Shown here: positions 34,145-44,702 of the stretch, piece after piece
How positions within the stretch are numbered: position 1 is the first letter of the stretch
Layout: every line of letters starts with the position of its first letter
Assembly: GCA_000827265.1 (NCBI GenBank)
Contig: KN834779.1
Coordinates: 250,679-314,678 of the forward strand
Direction of reading: 5' to 3'
DNA: 64,000 nt
Source of the DNA: Collybiopsis luxurians FD-317 M1
Taxonomy: Eukaryota; Basidiomycota; Agaricomycetes; Agaricales; Omphalotaceae
The notes under the pieces: model-generated
What the model was told of the DNA's origin: nothing
What the model saw: the letters and a program-made list of their open reading frames with translations, nothing else
The model's database searches: none
Translations under genes and position numbers: made by a program

Positions 34145-35445
34145 TTATAACACACGTAGCGCAGAGGGATCACATACACTACATACACTGTCACTCACTT
34201 GAAGATACATCTTTCTTCGGTCGACCTCGATGAAACCTCTATCTTTCGATCTAGGTAGCAAGGTCTCTAAACGGTCCAAAATTGAACGTTGAGCACGCGC
34301 TTCCTTCCAAGAACGCAACCTGAAACCTAGAGTATCTGTTCGAACGGTACATGTAAACAATACGCGTTCGAGTAGGCCCATCTCGTGCCTCCCTATCAGC
34401 GCAGCATCGAACTCCGACCAGCTGTTTGCCCCACCAAGCTCATCGTGTACTAAGGCGCTAAAGTCAATACAAATTCTGCGCACCGTCGGGGGGAGGCCAG
34501 AGATGAAGCGAGGGAAGAAGGCTGCAGTAGATTGATGCTCACTGCATAAGAGCGTAATTTCAGTTGTTTTCAGCTCTGCCGTACAGTCAATCATATCTGT
34601 GGAATCACCATGTCACCAAAAAAGAACATAATAGGAATGTAGTTGGAGCACATACTATCAGGATATGGCTCCACAAAAAAGCCTCCGCACACGTATAAAA
34701 TAACTCGAGTTCTGGTACCAACAGACCGCCATATCATAGTGTATATCTCTGCGTCAAATTCGCAGGAATCATCCAGAATGAGGTAATCTAGATCTGGTGA
34801 TTGCGATGACATTCCTAGTGCGATGATGTGTAATAGCTCTGGATCAACTGAACCGAAAGATGCAATTTTCAAGGAGCTGGGGAGTATGATCATAAAGGGA
34901 GATTCCTTGGCCAAATCGGATCCCCATGTATGGCAATCATACATTGCAAGAATCTTCAAGCCACTAGACGACGAAAGCATACTCTGAAGATATTCCAAGT
35001 CTTTGAGACTCTCCAGGGAAATACCAGTCAGACGTAGTTCCACCAAACGAGGCCCAAAACCCGTGTGAATCTGCTCGATAAAGTCTAGCACCTGCAACCG
35101 AATTTCATTGAGAGAAGGCAGATTTTGAAGGATGGATACCAGAGCATCCTGGCATTTCATGGAAAAATCTTCAATCATGTACAAGTCAAGGTCTTTCACG
35201 AACTTTCCTACGGAGGATGTTTGTTTGGTATCGCTCAGAAGGGAAGCAAATCGTTTGAACAAATCTGTATGGGATATGTGCTTGCGCTTTACAAGACATA
35301 CGGTGTGAAAAATATGGGACTGGGACATGACTGCAAAGTCTTTGCACACAAGCGCTACGTTTCTGAGCGAGGCAGGGTCATCGTAGACGTAGTCAATGAT
35401 GAGAGCAAAGACTTCGTTCGGGAATCTGCGTTCTTCAGCGGTCAT
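34145..35445 (-). CDS. F-box-like/LRR family protein (cluster copy 3)
   Basis: Two exons, 35445..34656 and 34596..34145, give 413 residues, with the same architecture and intron position as the neighbour at 32647. Start MTAEERRFPNEVFALIIDYV, then ALVCKDFAVMSQSHIFHTVC. Leucine-rich middle with GPRLVELRLTGISL and SGLKILAMYDC. End with RRICIDFSA, FDAALIGRHEMGL and GFIEVDRRKMYLQ. The two genes are clearly tandem duplicates, diverged in the middle. A likely SCF adaptor by fold; substrate unknown. Confidence 0.8.
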
Positions 35446-36362
35446 ATTTCGCAGACAAAGGAGATGAGGTTCTGGGATGATGGTGGTAAGATGGTGGCAA
35501 GATGGAGGTACTAAGAAACGTTTGGCGCTTACTCAAGGCGCCAACCGAGCGCCCAACTTCGTCGGTTCGCTCAGTTCACCAACTCCGAACCGGGCAGAAT
35601 CATTGTTACAATTTTCTCGAACACACATGGTATGCAATTAATGGACATCCGAGACGTTGTCGTCGAGCCACATACCACGTCCAAATGGAACAGAACTTCC
35701 ATATGCATGGTACAAACACCGATGATAGGTTCAAAGCGAATCGGAAGGAATGCCAGTATCTAAGTCTATGCGCCTCATCTGAACCGTTTATGCTTACTTT
35801 CATTGATTCCAAGACAGAATTGGAAGATAAGATCAGATATTTTGAATACACTCCACGCTCCAACCACGCTCGTCAATCAAGGCATCACTCAAAGTTTCAA
35901 ACACCTCGGTTCATTTCATTCCTTTACCGTTTGCGGAATTTCCCAGACTCGTACTTATGATTGATGCTTTTGCTTGCATACTTGGGCTTTGCAATAACAA
36001 GTACACGCTCTAATCAAGCTCCTTGTACTGCTCCTTGTACCCATAAAGTAAACACCGGAGATCACCAATGATACCAACACCCATAAATGGCCTACCGTAC
36101 CATGTGCGCAGTAAGTAATGTCCAGCTGCTACGGTCGCCGCCACAGCAACTATTCGGGTTCGCATTTTAATCGATAGCTCATTTGAGCCATTCGTTCCGG
36201 CCTTTCAAGTAATATGAACCGTGCTTACCTCGCCTCGGCGGTCTCAGTTCCTCCTATCTCGTCTCGATTGTTTCCATCGAAAGCAATACATAGCATACGG
36301 AAGCCGTATCGTCATTTAGCGATGCTCATTTAAATGGCCAGAATTCTGCTGAATACGCTTCA
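35446..36362. other. Spacer
   Basis: An open frame 35502-35960 on the plus strand has no family features or coding bias that I can recognise. No gene is supported. Confidence 0.45.
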
Positions 36363-36957
36363 ATGACACCCTTCGTTACTCCGGCCATGAAATTATTGCG
36401 ACTCACCTCTTCCGATATACTCAACACATCCCTTATCGATGTCTCCACGTCTCAAAAAGTGTATACCTTGGCCACGACACAGATAGACTCTCAAAATCCA
36501 CTGAATCAGGATCGCGGTCACCCTGCTAGCCTCGGGGAGTCTGTGTCAGAGTCACCGCATATTGACTCACCGACATTCTCATACGAGAACGCAATAACTG
36601 TGAAATCCGAACCTTCCGATATTACAGTTCGAAGGACTAGTGTTCTTGATAGCACGGGTTTTCTAGTGGCGGAAATTATCTGGCGAGGTAGACGTTTAGA
36701 TATGACGCTCGGAAAGCATCATATTCGGAATCTTTCTGAATTATTCGACACGTCCAATGCCAGGATGTTGTGCGTGTTCTGCAATTTTCGGCCTTTTGAA
36801 AGGATGGTCTCTTGATCCCTACCCTTTAGATCAGATACGTTGGCGATACCCAGCAAGTTTGATCCAAAACTTATTTGGGTCGCAACGGAAGATTCTCTTT
36901 GCGTATGCTTCTCCTTTTCGTATTCTCAAGGGCTTGGCTTATGGCTCTTCATTCTAA
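36363..36957 (+). CDS. DUF6593-like small protein, 3' structure unresolved
   Basis: The open part from 36363 (alternative ATG 36387) reads MKLLRLTSSDILNTSLIDVS, then QKVYTLATTQI, TVRRTSVLDSTGFLVAEIIW, GRRLDMTLG and LSELFDTSNARML. This order (small beta domain starting L..S.....T.L.D.....Y...T, then VAEI.W, then a short helix) fits the basidiomycete DUF6593 family of small proteins of unknown function. The usual C-terminal half should follow. Two frames downstream look coding (DQIRWRYPASLIQNLFGS to a stop at 36957, and FDPKLIWVATEDSLCVCF in another frame), and I could not join them in phase. A missed short intron or decay of the gene is possible. Confidence 0.5.
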
Positions 36958-37120
36958 GCTCGTCGACAGCATCTCATCCTCCATCCATGGTGTCTTACAT
37001 CAAAATTCTATCCTGCCATCGATTCCATTCAAATCCTGCATTCCCATCTCTACATCGAGGCCAGAGCCAAGACACAACAATCCAAAGTCGGGCAAGATAC
37101 ATCGTACCTGTATTCCTGGA

Positions 37121-37657
37121 CTAGGTCATCGCTTTCTGGAGCTTGAATCGAACCATACTCCGGAGCAGGAAGTTGAGCTGATAGGTTCGTATTGAATTTC
37201 TATCTATCCGGTTATGAGGCGGGGACACTGACCACACTGGGTAGTTTCGTTCTTTATGATGGAGATGATACGAAGAGGTAGATTTACTTTTACCCCGTAT
37301 ACATTTGAGCGTTCCAACTTTTGGTCGATTATCGAGGTGAAGGAATTGTTGATGCGGAAGCTTGGCGTGAAGCGGAATCGCTAACTTAGTTGGAAGTCGT
37401 TTGCGATGTTCATAGTTCGTTTTGGGCAATGCAGCGCATGCTCGAGTCGAAATTTGTGAAGATTGTACTTCCGGTCCTGTGTCGTTGACTTGATCCTTCG
37501 ACGTAAGAGCGGTCGAACTCCCCGCGTACAGGCCAAGGTGAGACAGCAGTCGCGGTCCAAGACTTGAGTACTGCGATCCCAAGTCCCTTGGGCTGAGCGG
37601 GTCGATAAATTTGCTTGGCCTGATAGCTGGTTCGCTTCCATGAATGTTGCCTCCCAC
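37121..37657 (-). CDS. Hypothetical open frame, 178 residues
   Basis: An ATG-started frame rich in serine, lysine and histidine, with no recognised domain, no signal peptide and no membrane segment. Another frame overlaps it over about 270 bases on the same strand. It may be chance. It is included only because it is the longest unexplained frame in a 1.1-kb stretch. Confidence 0.2.
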   Translation of the reverse strand: MGGNIHGSEPAIRPSKFIDPLSPRDLGSQYSSLGPRLLSHLGLYAGSSTALTSKDQVNDTGPEVQSSQISTRACAALPKTNYEHRKRLPTKLAIPLHAKLPHQQFLHLDNRPKVGTLKCIRGKSKSTSSYHLHHKERNYPVWSVSPPHNRIDRNSIRTYQLNFLLRSMVRFKLQKAMT

Positions 37658-38024
37658 TTATAACATTGCCAAGTTTGAGGTGCCAAGTTTGCTATATTTA
37701 ATAAGGCAGTGGGAGATTGTGATTTGTCCTTGGAGCCGGTGGACTTGTTCTGAATCAGGATAGCATCGCCTCTAAAGAACTTTCCCACTTGTATCGTGAA
37801 CTGAGGACTCTTCTAGAATCATTTACACGGTTGCTTAGATGCATACAACGATAGCTTTGCATTGAATGACCGTCCCGAATCTCAATGACGTGCCGAACCG
37901 AAATTCGACGTAATTCGACGAGGTTCCGATGGGTGTGCGGATTAGCGCCGGAAACCCCTTCTTGCTTTCCTATTTGTGAGTCTGACGGACCCAGATGCGA
38001 ATCAGGGTACAAACGCCACGACCT

Positions 38025-38031
38025 CTATAAA
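38025..38031 (+). promoter_or_regulatory. TATA box of the biotin ligase gene
   Basis: TATAAAA lies 41 bases upstream of the ATG at 38072, with a short T-rich leader between. Confidence 0.5.
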
Positions 38032-38071
38032 ATCAAGTCTAGCTTCATTATTTACTCCTTAATTTTCTACC

Positions 38072-40408
38072 ATGGTCAACATCTTGATCTATTCTGGCCC
38101 CGAAGTCGTCGCTTCCGCTCTCAAATCTTCCCTCAACCACCTCGCTCGAATTCTCCTCCCAAATTATACCATCCAGCCCGTCGGTTCTGCAGTCTTGCTT
38201 ACACAACCATGGACGGCCAACTGCAATATCTTGATTGTACCAGCCCTCAGGCCTCCTAGTGAGAATGGGGGTCTTCCACCCGGTATCACGGAAATCGTTA
38301 ACGATTTTGTTGAAGCCGGAGGCGAAGTCTTGTGTCTGAATACAGCAGCGAGGGTCATTGGTGGTAGCCAAAGGTTAGGGCTGGGAGTGAAGGAATTCGC
38401 TTTCATAGATCGAACCACAGGAACAACCCTCGTTCCAGTCTCTTTACCGTCTACGCCTTCACAAAGGGATGAAACGACGAGAAGAGTCCGAAGCGAGGGC
38501 ATGGTTGAAGTGTTAGAGGGTATCGTGGAGGGTAGCATTCCTCAGTTCTCATTTGAAGGGAGCGATCCCAGTAAAATGAACAGATTGGAGGTACTGGCAC
38601 AAGCCATGGAACAAGACGGAGAGCATATTGCGGCACTGAGATGTCAGATCGGGAGTGGATTTGTATCGTTTTGGGCACCAGGTCTCGAGAATCTGGCCGA
38701 GAATGACGACCAACACCCTGCCAATCGTTCGCCCACCTCTAGTCCCCCAGCTTCTAAACCAAATTCGGCCCCGCCGTTCCCTTCTCGTCTCCTTCTCCTT
38801 CGCTACTGTCTGGAGCGTCTTGGTCTCAAACTTCCCCATCCCACTGCTGGTCCCATTTCACGAGCTCTGCCTCAGATTATACTATCAACCCCGGATAAGC
38901 CCGGGTTGGTGGAGGCTGTGATGGGCAGTCTAGGGATGAACAATTTCAGTGGCAGGCCCACTGGTATGCCCGGGGTGTTTGAAGATGCTGAAAATACATT
39001 CCAGTTCTATTCGTACGAGGAGGGGATTACGATGTTGCGGAATATGAGAATAGAGATGCCTACTGCGACTTATCCTATAACCCCTTCATCCCCTTCCGAC
39101 TCTCCCTCGAGCACTGGCAGTTCCGAATCCAATAACGACACTGTGAAACCTATAATAATGTGTCCGCCAGGCATGGTACCTGCCCTTGACGATACACCCT
39201 TGTTTGATCTTCAAAGATATTTTGACCTTTTAAGGATCGTTAGATCGAAGGAGGGTTGTAGACGGGACCTGCCAGGATTCGGAGAAACGATGATATATGG
39301 TCAGGTCGTCTCTAGTACACAGACAATGTTTGATAAGTGAGTACAACATTCCGTTGACAGTTTCTATCTCAACGTTAACACGATGTCATAGAAACCCGCG
39401 TCTTCTTTCTTCTCTTCCTCCTACCATCCCTGTAGTCTCCTTGGGGTCTCATCAACTCAGTGGTCGGGGACGCGGCGCCAACGCCTGGATTTCTCCTCAA
39501 GGCTGTCTCCAATTCTCTCTCCTACTACCCAAAGTTCCTCTAAGCCCACATTCCCCATACGCTCACAGCTCCTCTTCCTCATCACTGATTCCTCCGGCTT
39601 ATATCCCCCCTGCCAAGCTGGTCTTCATCCAATATCTCTTCGCCTTGGCCGTCGTGGACGCGTGCAGGACCGATGCGGTTATAGGTGCGGAGTTAGGCCA
39701 GAAGGTCCGGATAAAATGGCCCAACGACATTTACGTCTACTACGGGGGTGGGAAAGCAGAAAAGGTGAAAATCGGTGGAATTCTCGTATCGAGTATGTTC
39801 GCCCCTGGAGGCAAGGAAGCGGATATCATCATCGGATGTGGACTTGACGTCCTCTGTCGACACCCACTGTTTTCCCTACTCCGAGTCGGAGCGCCGACCC
39901 TTTCAACTACGTACAAGGACCCTATATGTGCAGCCTCGATGGAACCTATTTTGAGCCAATTGACGATGGAAGGTACCCTAGCGGCCATCTTGGGCAAGTT
40001 TGAAAAGATGTGGCAAAGTTTCCTGGCCAGTGGAGGTGATTTCGAACCGTGGTTGGGGATGTACCAGGATCGCTGGTTGCATGGGTGTGTATCAGATTCG
40101 ATTCCTTGTAGCGTTTCGAGAAATGTTTTGGATGTTGCTGAGGCTGTTCTTGTAGTGACCAGTTAGTGAAGTTGACCACTGTGAATCCGCCGATGATGGT
40201 TAGGATTTGTGGGATTACTTTGGATCATGGGCTGTTGAGGACGTTGCCTGAGCCGGGGTATGGAGCTGGGGCTGGGGCTGGGAGGTATGAATATGGTGCG
40301 TATGGTTACGGTAATAATAGAGCGAATGGCGGAGGGTTCATCGATCTCCAACCCGATGGGAATAGCTTTGATCTGATGGCGGGGTTGATCAAGGTCAAGG
40401 GGTCCTAG
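38072..40408 (+). CDS. BPL1: Biotin-protein ligase (holocarboxylase synthetase)
   Basis: Three exons, 38072..39336, 39392..40084 and 40156..40408, give 736 residues, the usual size of fungal Bpl1. The N-terminal half is the class-I-glutamine-amidotransferase-like BPL_N domain (MVNILIYSGPEVVASALKSS, ILIVPALRPP, GGEVLCLNTAA). The catalytic domain has the biotinyl-AMP loop SGRGRGANAW (about residues 445-454) and KWPNDIYV (about 530), then KIGGILVSS and IIGCGLDVL. The C-terminal cap has GDQLVKLTTVNPP and ends after GGGFIDLQPDGNSFDLMAG. The enzyme activates biotin with ATP and attaches it to lysine of acetyl-CoA and pyruvate carboxylases in the cytosol. A glycine/tyrosine-rich insert (GYGAGAGAGRYEYGAYGYG) sits in the C-terminal domain. 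Confident. Confidence 0.93.
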
Positions 40409-40774
40409 AGAATAACGAGCGGAGCTTGAGGCGTATGGGAGGGAATGGCATTATGGATATGAACAAAAATACGCTGTAGAAAACTTTTTTACTCCAGCTT
40501 TTTTTCATAATATTTCGGTTTCTGGTCGTCTCAGGTTAATTTTGTATTGCTGGCTCTCACTTACTGTTGCTGTTACCAAACACTTGTACTTTTCTGCTTG
40601 TATCTCAGTTCCCTTACTTCGATACATTCGCCTCTTTCATATTTGCATGATCGGCACACACTCCTCATCTGTGTCTACTCAAAAGATAGATATTTATTCA
40701 TTTAATTTACAATTCGCATTTATAAATTGTTGGCAACCTATAGCATTTTTACATTTCAGGAATGACCCATCTAT
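40409..40774. other. 3' flank of the Hsp31 array, duplicated at about 44532-44702
   Basis: The segment from about 40555 (CTCACTTACTGTTGCTGTTACC) to the stop of Hsp31 copy 1 reappears before the stop of copy 3, with a few deletions. It marks one edge of the duplicated block. No gene is seen in it. Confidence 0.7.
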
Positions 40775-41809
40775 CTACTTTTGCAAGGCTTTAAGCAGCG
40801 CCTCTCCGAGGGGTTTAGAAGATGCAGGGTTTTGACCAGTGATGAGATGACCGTCGACGACGACTTTGGGCTACACCATACTCAGCTCGACGAAACTTCT
40901 ACCAAACAATATCTTGACCACTCACCTTCCAAGAGTCAGCTTTCACATATTTTCCGCCCAGTGATTGGATCTTGTCTTCAAGAAGGAATGGAATAATCTA
41001 AATACACAGTAGGGATTGTCAGATGAACAAACGATATTGTGCGCATTGAAAGAAGCTTACCTCAACACCACCCACAGCCTCTTCCTCGAGATTAGAAAAT
41101 CCAGTAAACTCTTTCCCCGCAAAGATCGATTTTCCATCGGCCGTGGTGGCACCAACCAACGCACTGTTTGGAAAGAAAAATATGATGTGATTAACTCTCT
41201 CCAGTGCACATTGTGAAGGATGGAGTACTCACGCGGTACCATGACAAACAGCAGAAGTGATCTTGCCAGCGTTGTAGAACTAGACAATGTGGGACTCTGA
41301 GTCAAGTAAAACAAGGAAAAACTTGAGGAAACATGCATCCGAAGCCAGCTTAATGTTCACTGGGTCAGTGGCGAGATCAATAACAGGTCCGTGTCCGCCA
41401 ACGTAAAAGACGGCGTCGTACGCCTTGTAATCGACCTCGGACAACTTCTTTGCCGAGGCGAATTTGGCCTGTACGGTTTCATCCTTGAGGAAGTCGACAG
41501 ATTCTTTATCCGTGAAATTCTTGATAAGAGAGCGATGAGTCAAAGCGCATAAAGGTTCCGAAGCTCGAAATGAGTACCTTGACGGAACGTTCATCTACGG
41601 TGGGATTTGGGCCGTTGGGAGCAGCAAAGTCGATGTCGACATGCGGCGCGAGAGTGTAGTACGGATGAGCAGCCTCTGTGAGAAACCAGCCCTGTCCAAG
41701 GATGGTTACTTCGACCCAGAGTCTTCACTGGGAGGGAATCAAGACTTACGGTTTGCCCACCTTTCAGGTTCTTGTTTGCGGAAGTGAAAACAAAAAGTAT
41801 AGAAGGCAT
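40775..41809 (-). CDS. Hsp31/DJ-1-PfpI family protein (array copy 1)
   Basis: Seven exons, 41809..41750, 41691..41578, 41519..41337, 41279..41233, 41163..41061, 40997..40926 and 40870..40775, give 224 residues. Motifs: MPSILFVFTSANK start, GWFLTEAAHPYY, FYVGGHGPVIDLA, and the nucleophile elbow AVCHG with cysteine about 131. Class-I-GATase-like Hsp31 proteins act as glyoxalase III (methylglyoxal to D-lactate) and as chaperones under stress. Two oddities: the elbow reads CHGTA where the other copies have CHGPA, and the donor after exon 3 is GAT|GCATGT where the others have GAT|GTATGT, so a GC-AG intron or a splicing defect. Otherwise exon lengths match copy 3 exactly. TATA and a heat-shock-like element lie upstream. 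Confidence 0.85.
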
Positions 41810-41884
41810 GATATATTCAAAAAGATGGTAAGGCTAGGAGGAGTACAGGGGCGAGGATGAGATTTTTCGAGCGGGTAGGTCTCT

Positions 41885-41955
41885 GCTTTTATATATCCGG
41901 AGGGGAATGAGATCGTCAATCTGCAGCTGAGTAAAGTCTAGTCGAAGTTTTTCGC
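41885..41955 (-). promoter_or_regulatory. Promoter of Hsp31 copy 1
   Basis: Read on the minus strand, TATATAAAAG (about 41887-41896) lies about 80 bases upstream of the ATG. The plus-strand text GAAGTTTTTC at 41944-41953 is an imperfect heat-shock element. The surrounding blocks (GGAATGAGAT, GCTGAGTAAAGTCT) are conserved upstream of copy 3. Confidence 0.5.
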
Positions 41956-42715
41956 CTTACAAAGCTATCCGATGCTCTGTAAGCCTTACAGCAGCGGTAC
42001 AGGGTGAAGCGGGAAGGATTTCATGGCCAATGGAAAGTGGACGCGAAATCGCGAAATCATGCATCTGACAGTGGCGATGGCATGATCCATGATGGATCCA
42101 TGTCAAACTTTTTGAGCGCTGACTGTGTATTCCGATAGCACTATTAACAGCGCAATAACCCAGCCAAGATGTACCTCTTCGTTAGAAGTTAGAACGAGCA
42201 GGTGCGATTAGAAGTTAGAACGACCAGGTGTGAGTCCAGGATTTACACAAGATTTACGCCGAGGGGATAACATCACCCACGCCCTCGGGCGCTTAAAGGT
42301 TAAAATAGGAAGGGTTATTCAACCCCTCAGCGATGCTCAAAGTTACGATTAATCTTTCTTGTCATCGATATCGCTGAGAGATGAGCGGGCACCGGTGGAG
42401 CTCAGAGTGTACAGGGGAGTCCAATGGAAGATGGTGTGGCAGGCAGGCAGGGAATACAAAGTTATGAACGCAATCTTTTCAAATTTTTTTCTCTCAGGTT
42501 AATTTTGCATTCTTGCTTACTATACTGTTACTTTGACTTTTCGTTTGCGTATCTTTCCCCTCACTTCGATATATCCATGTCTCCCGTACTCGAGCTCTTA
42601 CGACGATTAACATACTCCGCCTATGTTGATTCGGATCATACTAAGAGATATTTATCGATTGAATTTACAATTTATGTTCATACAGCATTTTCGATCCCGA
42701 GAGCAATCCATCCAT
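41956..42715. other. Duplicated spacer of the Hsp31 array
   Basis: The blocks 42115-42345 and 42425-42715 recur at about 46305-46410 plus 46681-46760, and at about 46850-47135. In the second copy a solo LTR interrupts the match. No gene seen. Confidence 0.7.
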
Positions 42716-42812
42716 TTACTTTTGCAAGGCTTTGAGGCGTTCCTCTCCGAGGGGCTTTGCAGATGCAGGGTTTGGCCCGTGATGAGAAGACCATCAATGA
42801 TAACTTTGGGCT
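42716..42812 (-). pseudogene. Broken Hsp31 copy 2, last exon
   Basis: Matches the last exon of copy 4 (47136-47231), with indels and base changes, up to the motif CTTTGGGCT. There a 1.2-kb insertion separates it from the rest of the gene. The remaining exons resume at 44015. Confidence 0.85.
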
Positions 42813-44014
42813 GGGGTTAGTGATTTTAACGAGCAGCCGGTCCGAGCGTCCGAGCAGGTACGAGCAGGTACGAGCAGGTACGAGCGAGTAGGAGCGGGGC
42901 CGAGCTACATCCAATATGCTAGGTAGGACTAGGTACTACACCATTTAGCACCCTTACGGTGCCCTCAAGTAATTAATTCAAAGATATTCAAGCGGCGAGA
43001 AGCAAGCCCACCTCTTTGATACACTCTAACTCATGTTGACAGCGAGGTCCAGAGTTTAAGTTGGACTCTGAAGGGGAGGAAGAGAAACACTCCTAATGAT
43101 AAGTCCAGACCTAGGCTGCGTATGATATTTTGCAAAATAAGGAGTCGGACTTAGTAATGTATGTATTTACTTTTAGACTGAATGTGATCTACCTATGCGA
43201 CCTTCATTGATTCAGCTTTCTCCCCTGGACATAATTATACATCCTTATAAAAGAAAGAGCACNNNNNNNNNNNNNNNNNNNNNNNNNNNNNNNNNNNNNN
43301 NNNNNNNNNNNNNNNNNNNNNNNNNNNNNNNNNNNNNNNNNNNNNNNNNNNNNNNNNNNNNNNNNNNNNNNNNNNNNNNNNNNNNNNNNNNNNNNNNNNN
43401 NNNNNNNNNNNNNNNNNNNNNNNNNNNNNNNNNNNNNNNNNNNNNNNNNNNNNNNNNNNNNNNNNNNNNNNNNNNNNNNNNNNNNNNNNNNNNNNNNNNN
43501 NNNNNNNNNNNNNNNNNNNNNNNNNNNNNNNNNNNNNNNNNNNNNNNNNNNNNNNNNNNNNNNNNNNNNNNAAGTACATTAGTATTATATTTCATGCATT
43601 GTTTCTATCAATCTCACTACGTACAGAATGTCATAGCAAAACTCCCTCATTTTGTGATATTTAGCATAGCTAATGCAACGTAGTTTCATTGTGTTTATTG
43701 AAGATCGGGTCTTTGAACTCTGAGATTGCTTTCCAAAGCAATAAAGGTTTCATTGTAACATTTACAAGCATATACCAAGCATAAGAGTGCTAGTTTCTTT
43801 GACATGTAATGCATGGATTACTAAAAAGGTTCAGTATTTCATTCGATTTATTATTCAATTATTGAGCCTTAATAAAGGTTTGTATCATGATTTATTAGCT
43901 TTATGGTCCTGTATATCTATTAACAAAGCATTTCCATATGACTCGGACCTCGGAGATTTTTGCTCGTACTTGCTCGGACACTCGGACAGGGCGCTCGTTA
44001 AAGTCTCCACCCCG
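42813..44014. mobile_element. Non-autonomous DNA transposon, about 1.2 kb, inserted in Hsp31 copy 2
   Basis: The target string CTTTGGGCT is present on both sides (42804-42812 and 44015-44023), giving an 8- or 9-base target duplication. The ends are imperfect inverted repeats: left GGGGTTAGTGATTTTAACGA, right (reverse complement) GGGGTGGAGACTTTAACGAG. Both continue into CCGAG...GTCCGAGCA(A/G)GTACGAGCA. The left end carries a short tandem array of GAGCAGGTACG-type units. No transposase frame is visible in the sequenced part, but 309 bases are unknown. The duplication length suggests hAT or Mutator-like; I cannot decide. Confidence 0.8.
43263..43571. other. Assembly gap (309 N)
   Basis: Unknown bases inside the transposon. 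Open frames read through them are meaningless. Confidence 1.
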
Positions 44015-44531
44015 CTTTGGGCTACACCATATTCAATTCAGTCCCGACTCCGGCAGATTACTTTTGCATTACTCACCTGCCAAGGCTCCGAGGCTTTCAT
44101 GTAGTTTGAGCCCAGCGATTTGATTCTGTCTTCGGGGAGGAATGGAATGGTCTATGAGCCATGCACAGAGCCAAAGGAGCGTCAGCCAAACAAACGACGT
44201 TGTGAGAGGGTCAGACAAAGCTTACATCGACAGCATCCATTAGCTCTTCTTCAGTGTCAGAAAAACCTGTAGCCTCTTTCCCGGCGAAGATTGATTTCCC
44301 ATCGGCAGTTGTAGCGCCAAACAAAGCACTATTCAAGAAAAATACAATGTGATGAAGTTGAGAGCGAACTCTCTCTCAGCAGCGCACCGTACAAGATAAA
44401 CATACTCACGCAGGACCATGGCAAACAGCAGAAGTGATCTTACCAGCGTTGTGGAGCTACACAGTAAAAATCTGGGCCTCATCCAACGGTGAAAAGCACT
44501 CGAGGTGACATACATCCGGAGCCAGCTTGAT
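44015..44531 (-). pseudogene. Broken Hsp31 copy 2, exons 6, 5, 4 and end of exon 3
   Basis: Matches copy 4 exons 6 (about 44081-44153), 5 (about 44228-44330), 4 (about 44411-44457) and the last 17 bases of exon 3 (44515-44531). The match then stops abruptly and continues as the 3' flank of copy 3. Exons 1, 2 and most of 3, and the promoter, are missing, so the copy cannot be expressed normally even without the transposon. Confidence 0.85.
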
Positions 44532-44702
44532 GTCTCACTTACTGTTGCTGTTACCAAACATTTGTACTTTTCTGTCTGTATCTCAATTCCCTTACTGTGA
44601 TATATCTGCCTCTTTCGATAGACATTTATTCATTTAATTTACAATTTGCATTCATTAGCAACCTAGTATAGCATTTTTACATTTCAGGAATGACCCATCC
44701 AT

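Larger units (their letters stand above)
36958..38071. other. Spacer upstream of biotin ligase
   Basis: Contains minus-strand open frames 37121-37657 and 37381-37788, of which only the first is listed separately with low confidence. The promoter of the biotin ligase gene lies at the right end. Confidence 0.4.

Noticed and set aside
43195..43683. Open frames spanning the N gap
   Set aside because: Unknown bases are read as open codons; artefact.
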